Shown here: in pieces, positions 53,483-61,865 of the stretch
How the letters are laid out: every line of letters begins with the position of its first letter
Position numbering within the stretch: position 1 is the first letter of the stretch
Translations under genes and position numbers: made by a program
NCBI RefSeq assembly: GCF_025244865.1
Contig: NZ_CP104272.1
Span: 2,852,001-2,916,000 of the forward strand
Length of the DNA stretch: 64,000 nucleotides
Direction: 5' to 3'
DNA from: Arthrobacter sp. zg-Y1110
GTDB lineage: Bacteria; Actinomycetota; Actinomycetes; Actinomycetales; Micrococcaceae
Notes under the pieces: generated by a model
Databases searched by the model: none
Told to the model about the DNA's origin: nothing
The model's input: only the letters and a program-made list of their open reading frames with translations

Positions 53483-55558
53483 TTACTTCTCCACCAGGGT
53501 CAGCACGTCGTAGGTAGCCACCAGTTCGTCGTTCTGGTTGGTCAGCACCGCGTCCCAGGCCACCTCGCCGTACCCGTCCGTTTCACGCGGCGTGATCTTC
53601 TTGGCGGTCAGCGTCACACGGATGGAGTCCCCCGCGGCCACCGGCGTCAGGAACCGCAGGTTTTCCAGTCCGTAGTTGGCCAGCACCGGCCCCGGCGCAG
53701 GATCCACGAACAGGCCCGCACCCCAGGACAGCAGCAGGTAGCCGTGCGCCACGATGCCCGGGAAAAACGGATTCGCCTCCGCGGCTGCGGCGTCCGTGTG
53801 GGCGTAGAACGTGTCCCCGGTGGTCTCCGCAAAAGCGGCGATGTCCTCAAGGGTCACTTCCCGCAGATCCGACCGCACGGCGTCGCCCACCCGCAGCTCA
53901 CTGAGGTGCTTGCGGAACGGATGTCCGGCGTCGAACCGGCGGTCCGCCCCCGGATGCCAGATACCGGTGAGGGCGGTGAGCATATTGGGTGAGCCCTGCA
54001 CCGCGGTGCGCTGCATGTAATGCCGCACCGCACGGATGCCACCCAGCTCCTCGCCGCCGCCGGCACGGCCCGGACCGCCGTGCACCAGGTGGGGCACGGG
54101 CGAACCGTGCCCGGTGGAGGAACGGGCGTCTTCGCGGTTCAGGAACAATACCCGACCGTGGTGTCCGGCGATGCCGGTAAGCACTTCCCGGGCCACGTCC
54201 GGGTCATTGGTGCATACCGTAGCGACCAGCGATCCTCCGCCCCGCGCGGCCAGCCGGACGGCGTCGGCGACGTCGGTGTAGCCCACCATCGAGGCCACGG
54301 GGCCGAACGCTTCGATATTGTGCAGGGCATCCGCGTCGTTGTCCGGCCAGGTCAGCAGCAGCGGCTCCATGAAGGCGCCGTCCGGCGAGGTTCCCTCGCT
54401 TCCGTCGGCACGGACGACGTCGGGGGCGTCCAACGACCCCAGCGCCAGCTGCGCGCCGGCCGCCAGCATCCGCTGCACCGCTTCCCGGACGCCGTCGAGC
54501 TGCTCCCGGGAGGCCAGGGCACCCATGGTCACGTTTTCGGCACGCGGATCGCCCAGGACCACGCGCCCGCGGATGCGCTCCCCGGCCGCGGCAACCACAT
54601 CATCGACCAGCCCGGCAGGGACGATGGCCCGGCGGATTGCGGTGCATTTCTGGCCGGCCTTGGCCGTGATCTCGGTGACCAGGGAGCGGATGAAGGCGTC
54701 AAACTCGGGGGTACCGGGAACGGCGTCCGGACCCAGGATCGCCGCGTTCAACGAATCCGTTTCCGCCGTGAAACGGACACCTCCTACGGCGATCTGCGGA
54801 TGGGCACGCAGGCGTTCGGCGGTGGAGGCCGAGCCGGTGAAGGAGACCATGTCCCGGTAATCGAGGTGGTCCGGGAGGTCCCGCGCGGAACCGGAAATCA
54901 GCTGCAGGGATCCGGCGGGAAGGATGCCCGAGTCCACGATCATCCGCACGGCCGCTGCGGTGATGTACCCGGTGGGGCTGGCGGGCTTGACGATGCTCGG
55001 CACCCCGGCGAGGAATGCCGGGGCCAGTTTTTCCAGCATGCCCCAGACCGGAAAGTTGAAGGCGTTGATCTGCACTGCGACGCCCGGGATCCGGGTGTAG
55101 ATGTGCTCACCGAGGAACGAGCCGTCCTTGGCGAGCTGTTCCACGGCGCCGTCAATGATCGCGGTGGAGTTCGGCAGTTCGCGGCGGCCCTTGGAACCGT
55201 AGGCAAACAGGACGCCGATCCCGCCGTCAATGTCCACCAGGGAATCGGTCCGGGTGGCGCCGCTGCGGGCGGACACGGCGTACAGCTCATCGCGTTGCGC
55301 ATTGAGGTGCACTGCGAGTTCCTTGAGCAGCAGGGCCCGCTGGTGGAAGGTGGACTTCCCCAGTTCGGCCTGCCCTACGGTTCGGGCATAGTGGACGACG
55401 GCGGCGGTGTCCAGACCCTCACTGCTGACCAGCGCCAGCAGCTCGCCGGTGCTGGCATCGTGCACTTCGGTTCCGCGGACTCCTGCGGGATCCGGTGTCC
55501 ACCAGGACCCCCGAACGTAGCTGGGAACGGTTTCGACGTCGATGGCGGTGGCCGTCAT
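53483..55558 (-). CDS. paaZ: Bifunctional oxepin-CoA hydrolase / semialdehyde dehydrogenase
   Basis: This 691-residue fusion opens the oxepin-CoA ring and oxidises the resulting semialdehyde. The N-terminal aldehyde dehydrogenase (about 1-530) has the catalytic Cys in AKAGQKCTAIRR, and the C-terminal MaoC hotdog hydratase (about 545-690) has GDTFYAHTDAAAAEANPFF and IVAHGYLLLS. I set the start at 55558, with an aaagg site, where the family N-terminus begins. It stands alone, about 4 kb beyond paaR, with its own operator. Confidence 0.94.
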   Translation of the reverse strand: MTATAIDVETVPSYVRGSWWTPDPAGVRGTEVHDASTGELLALVSSEGLDTAAVVHYARTVGQAELGKSTFHQRALLLKELAVHLNAQRDELYAVSARSGATRTDSLVDIDGGIGVLFAYGSKGRRELPNSTAIIDGAVEQLAKDGSFLGEHIYTRIPGVAVQINAFNFPVWGMLEKLAPAFLAGVPSIVKPASPTGYITAAAVRMIVDSGILPAGSLQLISGSARDLPDHLDYRDMVSFTGSASTAERLRAHPQIAVGGVRFTAETDSLNAAILGPDAVPGTPEFDAFIRSLVTEITAKAGQKCTAIRRAIVPAGLVDDVVAAAGERIRGRVVLGDPRAENVTMGALASREQLDGVREAVQRMLAAGAQLALGSLDAPDVVRADGSEGTSPDGAFMEPLLLTWPDNDADALHNIEAFGPVASMVGYTDVADAVRLAARGGGSLVATVCTNDPDVAREVLTGIAGHHGRVLFLNREDARSSTGHGSPVPHLVHGGPGRAGGGEELGGIRAVRHYMQRTAVQGSPNMLTALTGIWHPGADRRFDAGHPFRKHLSELRVGDAVRSDLREVTLEDIAAFAETTGDTFYAHTDAAAAEANPFFPGIVAHGYLLLSWGAGLFVDPAPGPVLANYGLENLRFLTPVAAGDSIRVTLTAKKITPRETDGYGEVAWDAVLTNQNDELVATYDVLTLVEK

Positions 55559-55622
55559 TTCGCTGCCTTTCGAAACGGGAAGAAACCGCAGCCGTCCTCC
55601 TGCAGGCGTCACTGCCGCGGGA

Positions 55623-55656
55623 TTACTGACCATGCGGTCGGTATATCGACACCCTA
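55623..55656 (-). promoter_or_regulatory. paaZ promoter region with TetR-type operator
   Basis: ACTGACCATGCGGTCGGT (plus strand 55625-55642) is a near-palindrome. Its left edge (55623) is 65 bp from the paaZ ATG, exactly as at paaA. On the minus strand tatacc (55645-55640) or tagggt (55656-55651) could be the -10. No convincing -35 is seen. Confidence 0.65.
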
Positions 55657-55800
55657 GCCGAAAGCGGCCCTTCCCACACCCGTTGGACTTTAAATACTGC
55701 TGCCGTGCCGACATGGTGTACCTCTGGTTGCCGCGGGTCCCTCCCCTGCGCCAGACTCGTGCCCTCGAACGTTTGCAGCACCCCCGCTAAGGAGCACGAG

Positions 55801-56826
55801 ATGAGCCCCAAACCGCTGCTGTCCCGACGTCTGGCTGTCCTGGCAGTGACTACCACTGCCCTCCTGGCCGGAGGTGCTGCCCCGGCCAGCGCCGGCGGTG
55901 CCCACGGGCCCGATTCCCGCGGCGGGCATACGGTTGAGCACCGCGGCGGGCACGGGTACGGCGGCGGACACGGGCATGGGGGTGGGCACGGCGGCGGGCA
56001 CGGGTACGGCGGCGGACACGGGCATGGGGGTGGGCACGGCGGCGGGCACGGTCGGGGGCACGGCAGTGTCGACTACGTGGCGTTCGGTGACTCCTATGCC
56101 TCCGGCTTCGGCGGCGGCCCCGTACTGGACACCTGCGGCCGGACGGCACAGGGCTACCCCGTGCTTCTGGACGCCCTGGACCGGGTAGAGCTGGACGGTA
56201 ATGTCACCTGTTCGGGCGCCACTGCTCTCACAACCCCGCCCGACGCTCCGGTGGACCTTCCCGAGCAGATCGACGACGCCGCTGCCCGGGGCCTGCTGAA
56301 TCGAAAGACGGACACCGTCACCGTGACCATCGGCGGCGATGACGTCCGGTTCGCTTCGGTGGTAGCCGCCTGCGCCGGGGCACAGCTGCCGGCCACCTGC
56401 GCCCCTGCCATCGATCAAGCTGCCGCTTACGCACAGACCGTCCTGGCACCACAGCTGGCAGCGGAGTTTGCCCGGATCGCTGAACTGGCTCCAAGGGCAA
56501 CCCTGGTGGTGACGGGGTATCCGTACCTGTTTGAGCCCGGAACCCCCGGACCGCTCAGTACCGAGGCGCAGGCCCTCTTTACACGGGGTACCGATGCCTT
56601 GAACACGGTCATCGCGGAACAGGTTCCGGACAACGGGGTGTTCGTGGACGTGGTGGATGAGTTCGCCGGGCACGGCGTAGGGTCCACGGATTCCTGGATC
56701 ATCTTCGATCTCCTAAGCCCGTACAACCTGCATCCCACGGAGACGGGATACCGGGAGGGCTACACCGCGGCCATCCTCGAGGACGCGGGCAGCGAGTTCG
56801 GGGTCGGCTGCCGCGGACGGCGCTAG
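55801..56826 (+). CDS. Secreted SGNH/GDSL hydrolase with Gly-His repeat
   Basis: This 341-residue esterase-like protein carries a Sec-type signal peptide (about 1-31), then a Gly/His repeat (about 41-88) and a single SGNH domain. The nucleophile is S98 in GDSYASGFG; the histidine is H311 in NLHPTETGY. Block III reads GGDD (D180-D181) where GGND is usual, and the Asp that normally precedes the His by three is Tyr, as in the dyad enzymes of the SEST type. It acts outside the cell on an unknown ester, and the Gly-His tract could bind metal. A gga-type site precedes the ATG. Confidence 0.85.
   Translation: MSPKPLLSRRLAVLAVTTTALLAGGAAPASAGGAHGPDSRGGHTVEHRGGHGYGGGHGHGGGHGGGHGYGGGHGHGGGHGGGHGRGHGSVDYVAFGDSYASGFGGGPVLDTCGRTAQGYPVLLDALDRVELDGNVTCSGATALTTPPDAPVDLPEQIDDAAARGLLNRKTDTVTVTIGGDDVRFASVVAACAGAQLPATCAPAIDQAAAYAQTVLAPQLAAEFARIAELAPRATLVVTGYPYLFEPGTPGPLSTEAQALFTRGTDALNTVIAEQVPDNGVFVDVVDEFAGHGVGSTDSWIIFDLLSPYNLHPTETGYREGYTAAILEDAGSEFGVGCRGRR
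55945..56064 (+). repeat. 48-bp perfect tandem duplication in a Gly-His tract
   Basis: Positions 55945-55992 and 55993-56040 are identical and encode GGHGYGGGHGHGGGHG twice; a partial third copy ends near 56064. Identity at every base, including silent ones, indicates a recent duplication. Confidence 0.92.
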
Positions 56827-56882
56827 ACGCGGATGCCGCCGGGCGGCACCTCCCGGCCCAGAACCTCCCGTCCGGGCCGCCG

Positions 56883-58265
56883 TCAGGAGACCGGCAGCGG
56901 AACCGCGTGGCCGAACCGGAAGAGGTTCTGCGGATCGTAGGCGGCCTTGGCCGCCTGCAGCCGCCCGAAAACCTCCGGATCCCACGCAGGCCGGGCGCCT
57001 GCCTCCGTGCGTGCCGGTCCGCTGAGGTTGACCAGCGCGCCGGCAGCGTAGGGGCCGACGACGACGTCGAGCCGATCGAGGGCGGCTGCTGTGGCGTCCG
57101 CAGCCGGCGGGACGTTGAGTCCCACGGAGTAGAGGTTGAAGGCTGCCTCCCGGCCTGACACCGCATCCTCGAACGGAGGATCCAGAGCCAGTGATCCGCC
57201 CATCAACCGGATTTCCGTCATCATCAGCGGAGTATACGAACCCGGCCCCACCTGGCCCAGCACTCCGGCCGCCAGTTCATCGGGCAGCTCGGCCAGCAGG
57301 GTCCCGCGGTCCAGGGCGGGCACCGGTTCGTCCGGATCCATGTGGATGCTGCCCACTGCCCCGTAGTCCATCGGTCCGGCCGTATCCATGAAGGGCGCGG
57401 AGACATGCCGCATGGGTTCCAGCAGCGTGTCGCCCTCTTCCCGGCTGCCGAACACCGCGAACCGCAGGTGCACCGGCGCGGTACCGCGCAGTTCCTCGGG
57501 CAGGAAAGGGGCATCCGGCAGGTGCAGGAAGGCCAGGGACGCTGAAACATTTGTCGGCAGCTGGGGTGTCCAGGCACGGAAGGCGGCCAGGGCCTCCGGG
57601 CCGGCATCTTCCGGGTACATGATGCCGCCGCCGTAAAATTCCCGGAACGGGGTCAACCCGAGCGTCATGGCCGTGATGACGCCGAAGTTGCCCTTGCCGC
57701 CGCGCAGTGCCGCGAACAACCCGGCGTCCTCGGCGCTGCCTGCTTCGAGGTGCCTCAGGCTGCCGTCGGGGGTCACAACATCTATGGCCTGCACGTGGTC
57801 GCTGGCGAATCCCAGCGCCCGGCCCATCAGCGGCAGCCCCCCGCCGGACGCGTAGCCCACCACTCCCACCGTTCCGGAGGAGCCGTGCGGGCCCGTAAGC
57901 CCGAGCAGCACGGTCTTCTCCAGCACCGAGCGCCAGCTGACGCCGGCACCCACGGTGACCGTGCCTGCGTCGGAGTCCACCGCCAGGTCCTGCAGCCGGG
58001 ACGTGTTGATCAGCAGGCCCTCGTCCATGGCGGCGGCAGCACCGTGGCCGGTTGCCTGCATCCCGACGGGGATGCCCCGCTCAGCGGCCCAGCGGACGGC
58101 GTTCTGTACATCCTCGACGTCGGCTGCACCGAGCACGGCATCGGGATGCTGGATCAACGAGGGGTTGAAGCCGGCGGTGTCTACGGCGTACCCGGGCTCC
58201 CCTGGACTGTTCAGCGGACCATGGACAACGCTGCGCAGGGTTTCGAGGTCGGCTGCCTGGATCAT
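56883..58265 (-). CDS. FAD-binding oxidoreductase, berberine-bridge-enzyme type
   Basis: This 460-residue flavoenzyme has a PCMH-type FAD domain in the N-terminal half (VGMQATGHGAA near residue 76, with the His that usually links FAD, and GGKGNFGVITAMTLGL) and the C-terminal BBE block (AAKAAYDPQNLFRFGHAVPL). Members oxidise sugars, alkaloids or other alcohols with oxygen. The substrate is unknown, and no signal peptide is seen, so it is probably cytoplasmic. It is convergent with the SGNH gene. Confidence 0.87.
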   Translation of the reverse strand: MIQAADLETLRSVVHGPLNSPGEPGYAVDTAGFNPSLIQHPDAVLGAADVEDVQNAVRWAAERGIPVGMQATGHGAAAAMDEGLLINTSRLQDLAVDSDAGTVTVGAGVSWRSVLEKTVLLGLTGPHGSSGTVGVVGYASGGGLPLMGRALGFASDHVQAIDVVTPDGSLRHLEAGSAEDAGLFAALRGGKGNFGVITAMTLGLTPFREFYGGGIMYPEDAGPEALAAFRAWTPQLPTNVSASLAFLHLPDAPFLPEELRGTAPVHLRFAVFGSREEGDTLLEPMRHVSAPFMDTAGPMDYGAVGSIHMDPDEPVPALDRGTLLAELPDELAAGVLGQVGPGSYTPLMMTEIRLMGGSLALDPPFEDAVSGREAAFNLYSVGLNVPPAADATAAALDRLDVVVGPYAAGALVNLSGPARTEAGARPAWDPEVFGRLQAAKAAYDPQNLFRFGHAVPLPVS

Positions 58266-58380
58266 CTTCGGCTCCTTGTGGGCGGGTGTCCGCGGCCGCC
58301 GGTCCAGCGGACCGGAGATGCTGACAAAAAATGCTAGGCATCGATGTGCTTCCCTGCCTAGCCCCGCCGGACAGTTTCCG

Positions 58381-59448
58381 CTAGCTCCCGAGCACCTCCG
58401 CCAGATCGAACTTCACCGGCTCCTCCAGCTGCTCATAGGTGCAGGATTCGGGCGTCCGGTCCTGCCGCCAGCGGGAAAACTGGGCCACATGGCGGAACCG
58501 CTCCCCCTCCATGTGGTCGTAGCGCACCTCCACTACCCGTTCCGGGCGCAGCGGTACGAAAGAGAAGTCCTTTTTCCCGCTCCAGCGGCTGCCCTCGGAG
58601 TTGCGCGGGGTGCGCGTGCCCTTCTCCTGCTCCCCCTCGGCCCAGGGGTGTCCGTCCTCGACGGCGACCAGCGGCTGGAGTTCCTCGAACAGTTCCCGGC
58701 GGCGGTCCATCGGGAAGGAACTTGCTGCGCCCACGTTCACCAACACGCCGTCGTCGTTGTAGAGCCCCAGCAGCAGGGAGCCGATCAGATCGGGGCCGGA
58801 TTTGTGCACCCGGTAGCCGGCGAGCACACAGTCCGCAGTGCGTTCGTGCTTGAGCTTGGCCATCGTGCGCTTGTTCGGCGCGTACGGGCCGTCCAGCGGT
58901 TTGGCCACCACGCCGTCCAGGCCGGCACCTTCAAAACGGCCGAACCAGTCCTGCGCCTGGTCGGCGTCGTCGGTGGCGGCGGTGACGGACACCGGTGCCT
59001 GTGCCGTTTTCAGCGCCTGGACCAGGGCCTCCCGGCGTTCGGAGAACGGCCGGTCCCGGTAGTCGACGTCGCCCAGGGCCAGCAGGTCGAAGGCCACAAA
59101 TCGGGCGGGGGTTTCCTCCGCGAGCAGTTTCACCCGGCTGGCGGCGGGATGAATCCGCTGCTGCAGCAGTTCGAAGTCCAGCCGTTTGCCGTCCGGAGCC
59201 ACCATGACGATCTCGCCGTCCAGCACGCACCTCTCGGGCAGGTTCGCTTTGAGGGCTTCGACGATTTCAGGGAAGTACCGCGTCATTGGCTTCTCGTTCC
59301 GGGAGCCGATCTCGACGTCGTCGCCGTCCCGGAAAATGATGGACCGGAATCCGTCCCATTTGGGTTCGTACAAGTAGTCCCCGCGGGGCAGGGCGCTGAC
59401 GGATTTGGCCAGCATCGGGGCAACCGGGGGCATCACTGGAAGGTCCAT
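58381..59448 (-). CDS. ligC: ATP-dependent DNA ligase, LigC type
   Basis: This 355-residue ligase seals nicks with ATP. The adenylated lysine is K30 in EPKWDGFR, with motif III in FVAFDLLAL, motif IV in GLDGVVAKPLDGPY and motif V in AKLKHERTADCVLAGYR. The C-terminal OB domain follows. Length and lack of polymerase or nuclease domains fit the stand-alone LigC of actinobacteria, used in repair. No Ku gene is in the window. The ATG at 59448 lies 10 bp after a small hydrolase gene on the same strand. Confidence 0.92.
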   Translation of the reverse strand: MDLPVMPPVAPMLAKSVSALPRGDYLYEPKWDGFRSIIFRDGDDVEIGSRNEKPMTRYFPEIVEALKANLPERCVLDGEIVMVAPDGKRLDFELLQQRIHPAASRVKLLAEETPARFVAFDLLALGDVDYRDRPFSERREALVQALKTAQAPVSVTAATDDADQAQDWFGRFEGAGLDGVVAKPLDGPYAPNKRTMAKLKHERTADCVLAGYRVHKSGPDLIGSLLLGLYNDDGVLVNVGAASSFPMDRRRELFEELQPLVAVEDGHPWAEGEQEKGTRTPRNSEGSRWSGKKDFSFVPLRPERVVEVRYDHMEGERFRHVAQFSRWRQDRTPESCTYEQLEEPVKFDLAEVLGS

Positions 59449-59458
59449 GTGCCCATTC

Positions 59459-60010
59459 TTATCCGATTGCGGCCGGTTCCCCCAGCCCTGCTGTGAAGGC
59501 CGTGAGCAGGTCGCGGCCCTGCTCCCAGTAGCCCACCCCGCTCTTTTCGTTGATGTGGGCCAGCTCGCCGGCATCAATAACGGGCACCTTCCAGGCCGCG
59601 GCGATGCTTTGCGCGGCCGGCAGCGCACAGTACGGATCGCTCTCGCTGGCAATCAGCAGGCCGGGCACGGGCAGTTCCTGCATCCGCGGAGACCGGAACG
59701 TTCCTGCGGCCTGCGGAAACGAAGCGGCAACGGGATCGGGCGGGCTGACCAGGAACACCCCGTGGGCGCCGTCGGGGTTGCGCAGCAGCCATTCCACCGC
59801 CGCCAGGCAGCCCAGGCTGTGTGCCACCAGGACCGTCTGACCGTTCTGCGCGCCGGCGGCCCGGTCCAGCGCCGCCATCCAGTCCTCCAGCTCGGGTTCA
59901 TCCCACGACGACGGCGCGATGCGGGTGACGTCCGGCAGCTCCGCCTCCCAGCGGCTCTGCCACTGCTCCGGTGGTGAGCCCTGATAGCCCGGGACCATGG
60001 TGATGTGCAC
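59459..60010 (-). CDS. RBBP9/YdeN-family serine hydrolase
   Basis: This 183-residue alpha/beta-hydrolase has a full triad by eye: S65 in HSLGC, D125 in SESDPYC and H152 in GELAHINEKSG. The N-terminal MHITMVPGYQGSPPEQWQSRWE is the RBBP9/YdeN signature. The small esterase acts in the cytoplasm on an unknown ester. It is followed 10 bp later by ligC, so the two are probably co-transcribed. Confidence 0.88.
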   Translation of the reverse strand: MHITMVPGYQGSPPEQWQSRWEAELPDVTRIAPSSWDEPELEDWMAALDRAAGAQNGQTVLVAHSLGCLAAVEWLLRNPDGAHGVFLVSPPDPVAASFPQAAGTFRSPRMQELPVPGLLIASESDPYCALPAAQSIAAAWKVPVIDAGELAHINEKSGVGYWEQGRDLLTAFTAGLGEPAAIG

Positions 60011-60084
60011 TGGGGCTGTTTCCTTTCACTGGTTCGGCGCAGGTGACCGGGAATACTGCCGGCGTTTCCGGCGCTGGAGCTTGT

Positions 60085-61104
60085 ATGAAGAAAATAGGAT
60101 TCCTGTCCTTCGGACATTACCGGAATGCCGTGGGATCGATGACTCCCAGTGCGCAGGACGCAATACTGCAGCAGATTGAACTGACGGTCGCCGCCGAGGA
60201 AATCGGCGTCGACGGCGCGTACATGCGGGTGCACCACTTCGCCCCGCAGTTCTCCGCCCCCTTCCCCATGCTCTCCGCCATGGCGGCACGGACCAGCCGG
60301 ATCGAGCTGGGCACGGGCGTGATCGACATGCGCTACATGAATCCGCTGGCGATGGCAGAAGACGCCGCAGTGGCGGACCTGATCAGCGGCGGCAGGCTGC
60401 AGCTCGGCATCAGCCGGGGATCCCCCGAGCCTGCCCTGCGCGGTTATGAGTCCTTCGGCTACGTTCCCGGCCCGGATTCCTCCGACGCGGAAATGGCCCG
60501 GCAGCACACCGAAGTGTTCCGTGCCGCCATTGCCGGCGCCGGGGTGGCGCAGGCTGATCCGGCCATGACCGGCAGCACCGGAGCCATGGCCATTGACCCG
60601 CTGTCCCCCGGACTGCCGGAGCGGATCTGGTGGGGGTCCGGGACCCGGGCCACCGCCAAGTGGACCGGCGAGCAGGGCATGAACCTGATGAGCTCCACGC
60701 TCCTGACCGAGGACACCGGGGTGCCGTTCGACCAGCTGCAGGCCGAGCAGATCGCGGTGTACCGGAAGGCCTGGGCCGACGCCGGACACCAGGGCACCCC
60801 GCGGGTGTCCGTCAGCCGCAGCATCATTCCGCTGGTGACCGGGCAGGACCGGCACTACTTCGGGCTGCGGGCGCAGGCCGAAGGCCGGGACCAGGTGGGC
60901 CACCTCGACGGCGGCTTGGCCCGGTTCGGGAAGAGCTACATCGGGGAACCGGACGTCATTGCCGCAGAGCTGGCCGCGGACGCCGCGGTGCAGGAGGCCG
61001 ATACCGTCCTGGTGACCGTGCCGAACCAGCTGGGCGTGGAGTACAATGCACATCTGCTGGAGAGCATCGTCAAGCTTGTGGCCCCGGGGGCCGGCTGGCG
61101 GTAA
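60085..61104 (+). CDS. LLM-class flavin-dependent oxidoreductase
   Basis: This 339-residue bacterial-luciferase-like oxidoreductase has the FMN/F420-type TIM barrel: RTSRIELGTGVIDMRYMNPLAMAEDAAVADLISGGRLQLGIS near residue 75-115 (given by parts) and the C-terminal ADTVLVTVPNQLGVEYNAHLLESIVKLVAP. Substrate and flavin type are not evident. It is divergent from the RBBP9 hydrolase across 74 bp. The ATG at 60085 gives the usual N-terminus (MKKIGFLSFGHY). Confidence 0.88.
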   Translation: MKKIGFLSFGHYRNAVGSMTPSAQDAILQQIELTVAAEEIGVDGAYMRVHHFAPQFSAPFPMLSAMAARTSRIELGTGVIDMRYMNPLAMAEDAAVADLISGGRLQLGISRGSPEPALRGYESFGYVPGPDSSDAEMARQHTEVFRAAIAGAGVAQADPAMTGSTGAMAIDPLSPGLPERIWWGSGTRATAKWTGEQGMNLMSSTLLTEDTGVPFDQLQAEQIAVYRKAWADAGHQGTPRVSVSRSIIPLVTGQDRHYFGLRAQAEGRDQVGHLDGGLARFGKSYIGEPDVIAAELAADAAVQEADTVLVTVPNQLGVEYNAHLLESIVKLVAPGAGWR

Positions 61105-61130
61105 GTCTCGTCCCTGGGGCCGGACCCGCC

Positions 61131-61250
61131 CCCCTGCGGGCGGTCCCCCTAGAGTTCGCCCGCCCCCTGCGGGCGGTCCCCCTAGAGTTCGTCCCCTGCG
61201 GGCGGTCCCCCTAGAGTTCGTCCCCTGCGTCCGCCCCCTGCGGGGCTGGA
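61131..61250. repeat. 29-bp tandem repeat, three copies plus remnant
   Basis: A 28-bp unit, cccctgcgggcggtccccct followed by agagttcg, occurs exactly at 61131-61158, 61164-61191 and 61193-61220 (offsets 33 and 29 bp), then decays to about 61250. Spacers are only 1-5 bp, so this is a tandem array, not a CRISPR. It opens the long gap after the LLM gene. Confidence 0.9.
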
Positions 61251-61584
61251 ACGGCGGCAACGAAATTCCCCGCTCGCAGAGCTCGCGGGAAATATTAAAG
61301 CCGCCTTCCTCCAGCCCCTCCGGCGGCGGCGTGTGGTGTCACCTTCCGGCGGCGCATGGACCCCAGCTCCCCAGTGTCTCCGGTGGCGGGATGTGGCCCC
61401 AGTGTCTCCGGTGGCGGGTTCTGACCCCAGCTCCTGCGGCGGCGAGCGTGAGGATGTTCGTCCAGCGGTCTCCCGGGGTTGATGGCAGGTGAGGTGCGAA
61501 ACGTAGGCGCCGGACGGGCCGGGTTAGGCGGCTTTAATAATCCTTGCGAGCTCTGCGAGCAGGGATTTTCGTTGCCGCCGTTCC
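61248..61584. repeat. Pair of 58-bp inverted elements (REP/BIME- or MITE-like)
   Basis: The left arm 61248-61305 and right arm 61527-61584 are inverted copies with 52 of 58 bases matching. Each arm itself begins ggcggc and ends gccgcc (or the reverse) and contains aatcc/ggatt, so each can fold alone. Between them lie GC-rich direct repeats. No transposase frame fits in 337 bp. Confidence 0.85.
61369..61418. repeat. 22-bp direct repeat, 28-bp period
   Basis: The 22-bp unit (ccccagtgtctccggtggcg plus gg) occurs at 61369-61390 and 61397-61418. Related ccggcggcg or ccggtggcg cores recur at about 61320, 61346 and 61436, so a degenerate array fills the space between the inverted arms. Confidence 0.8.
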
Positions 61585-61587
61585 GGT

Positions 61588-61648
61588 CCGCCCGGCGCAC
61601 CCACCGGAACGTACCCCCATCGCACCGCCCGGCGCACCCACCGGAACG
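61588..61648. repeat. 24-bp direct repeat, 37-bp period
   Basis: A 24-bp unit beginning ccgcccggcgcaccc is identical at 61588-61611 and 61625-61648, just outside the right inverted arm. It lies in the non-coding gap. Confidence 0.85.
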
Positions 61649-61803
61649 CGCACAACCGCACCCCCGGAAACGGTCCTCTGTCGAAATGTCAGTGGCCTCA
61701 GCTACAGTAGTTTTCAGCTTCACGAGATGTGGCCTTCGCCCGGTTTACCGGGCACAAAAGCTCCGACTGGCCCCACACCAACCCCACTGTTCGGCGGGTG
61801 GTT

Positions 61804-61831
61804 CGGATGACGAAGCGGCTTGCGTCATCCG
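61804..61831 (+). other. Leader hairpin before a small unknown gene
   Basis: cggatgacg (61804-61812) pairs with cgtcatccg (61823-61831), and inner aag/ctt can extend the stem. It lies 34 bp before the GTG start at 61866, in the probable leader, and could affect translation or stability. Confidence 0.55.
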
Positions 61832-61865
61832 TCGCAGGCAAGGACAACCTGCAAAGGAACCCACT

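Noticed and set aside
53483..55714. PaaZ start 52 codons upstream
   Set aside because: The extra residues would run through the promoter and operator; the ATG at 55558 has a ribosome site and begins the family N-terminus.
61131..61220. Possible CRISPR array
   Set aside because: Repeats of 28 bp are separated by only 1-5 bp, so there are no spacers, and no cas gene is near.
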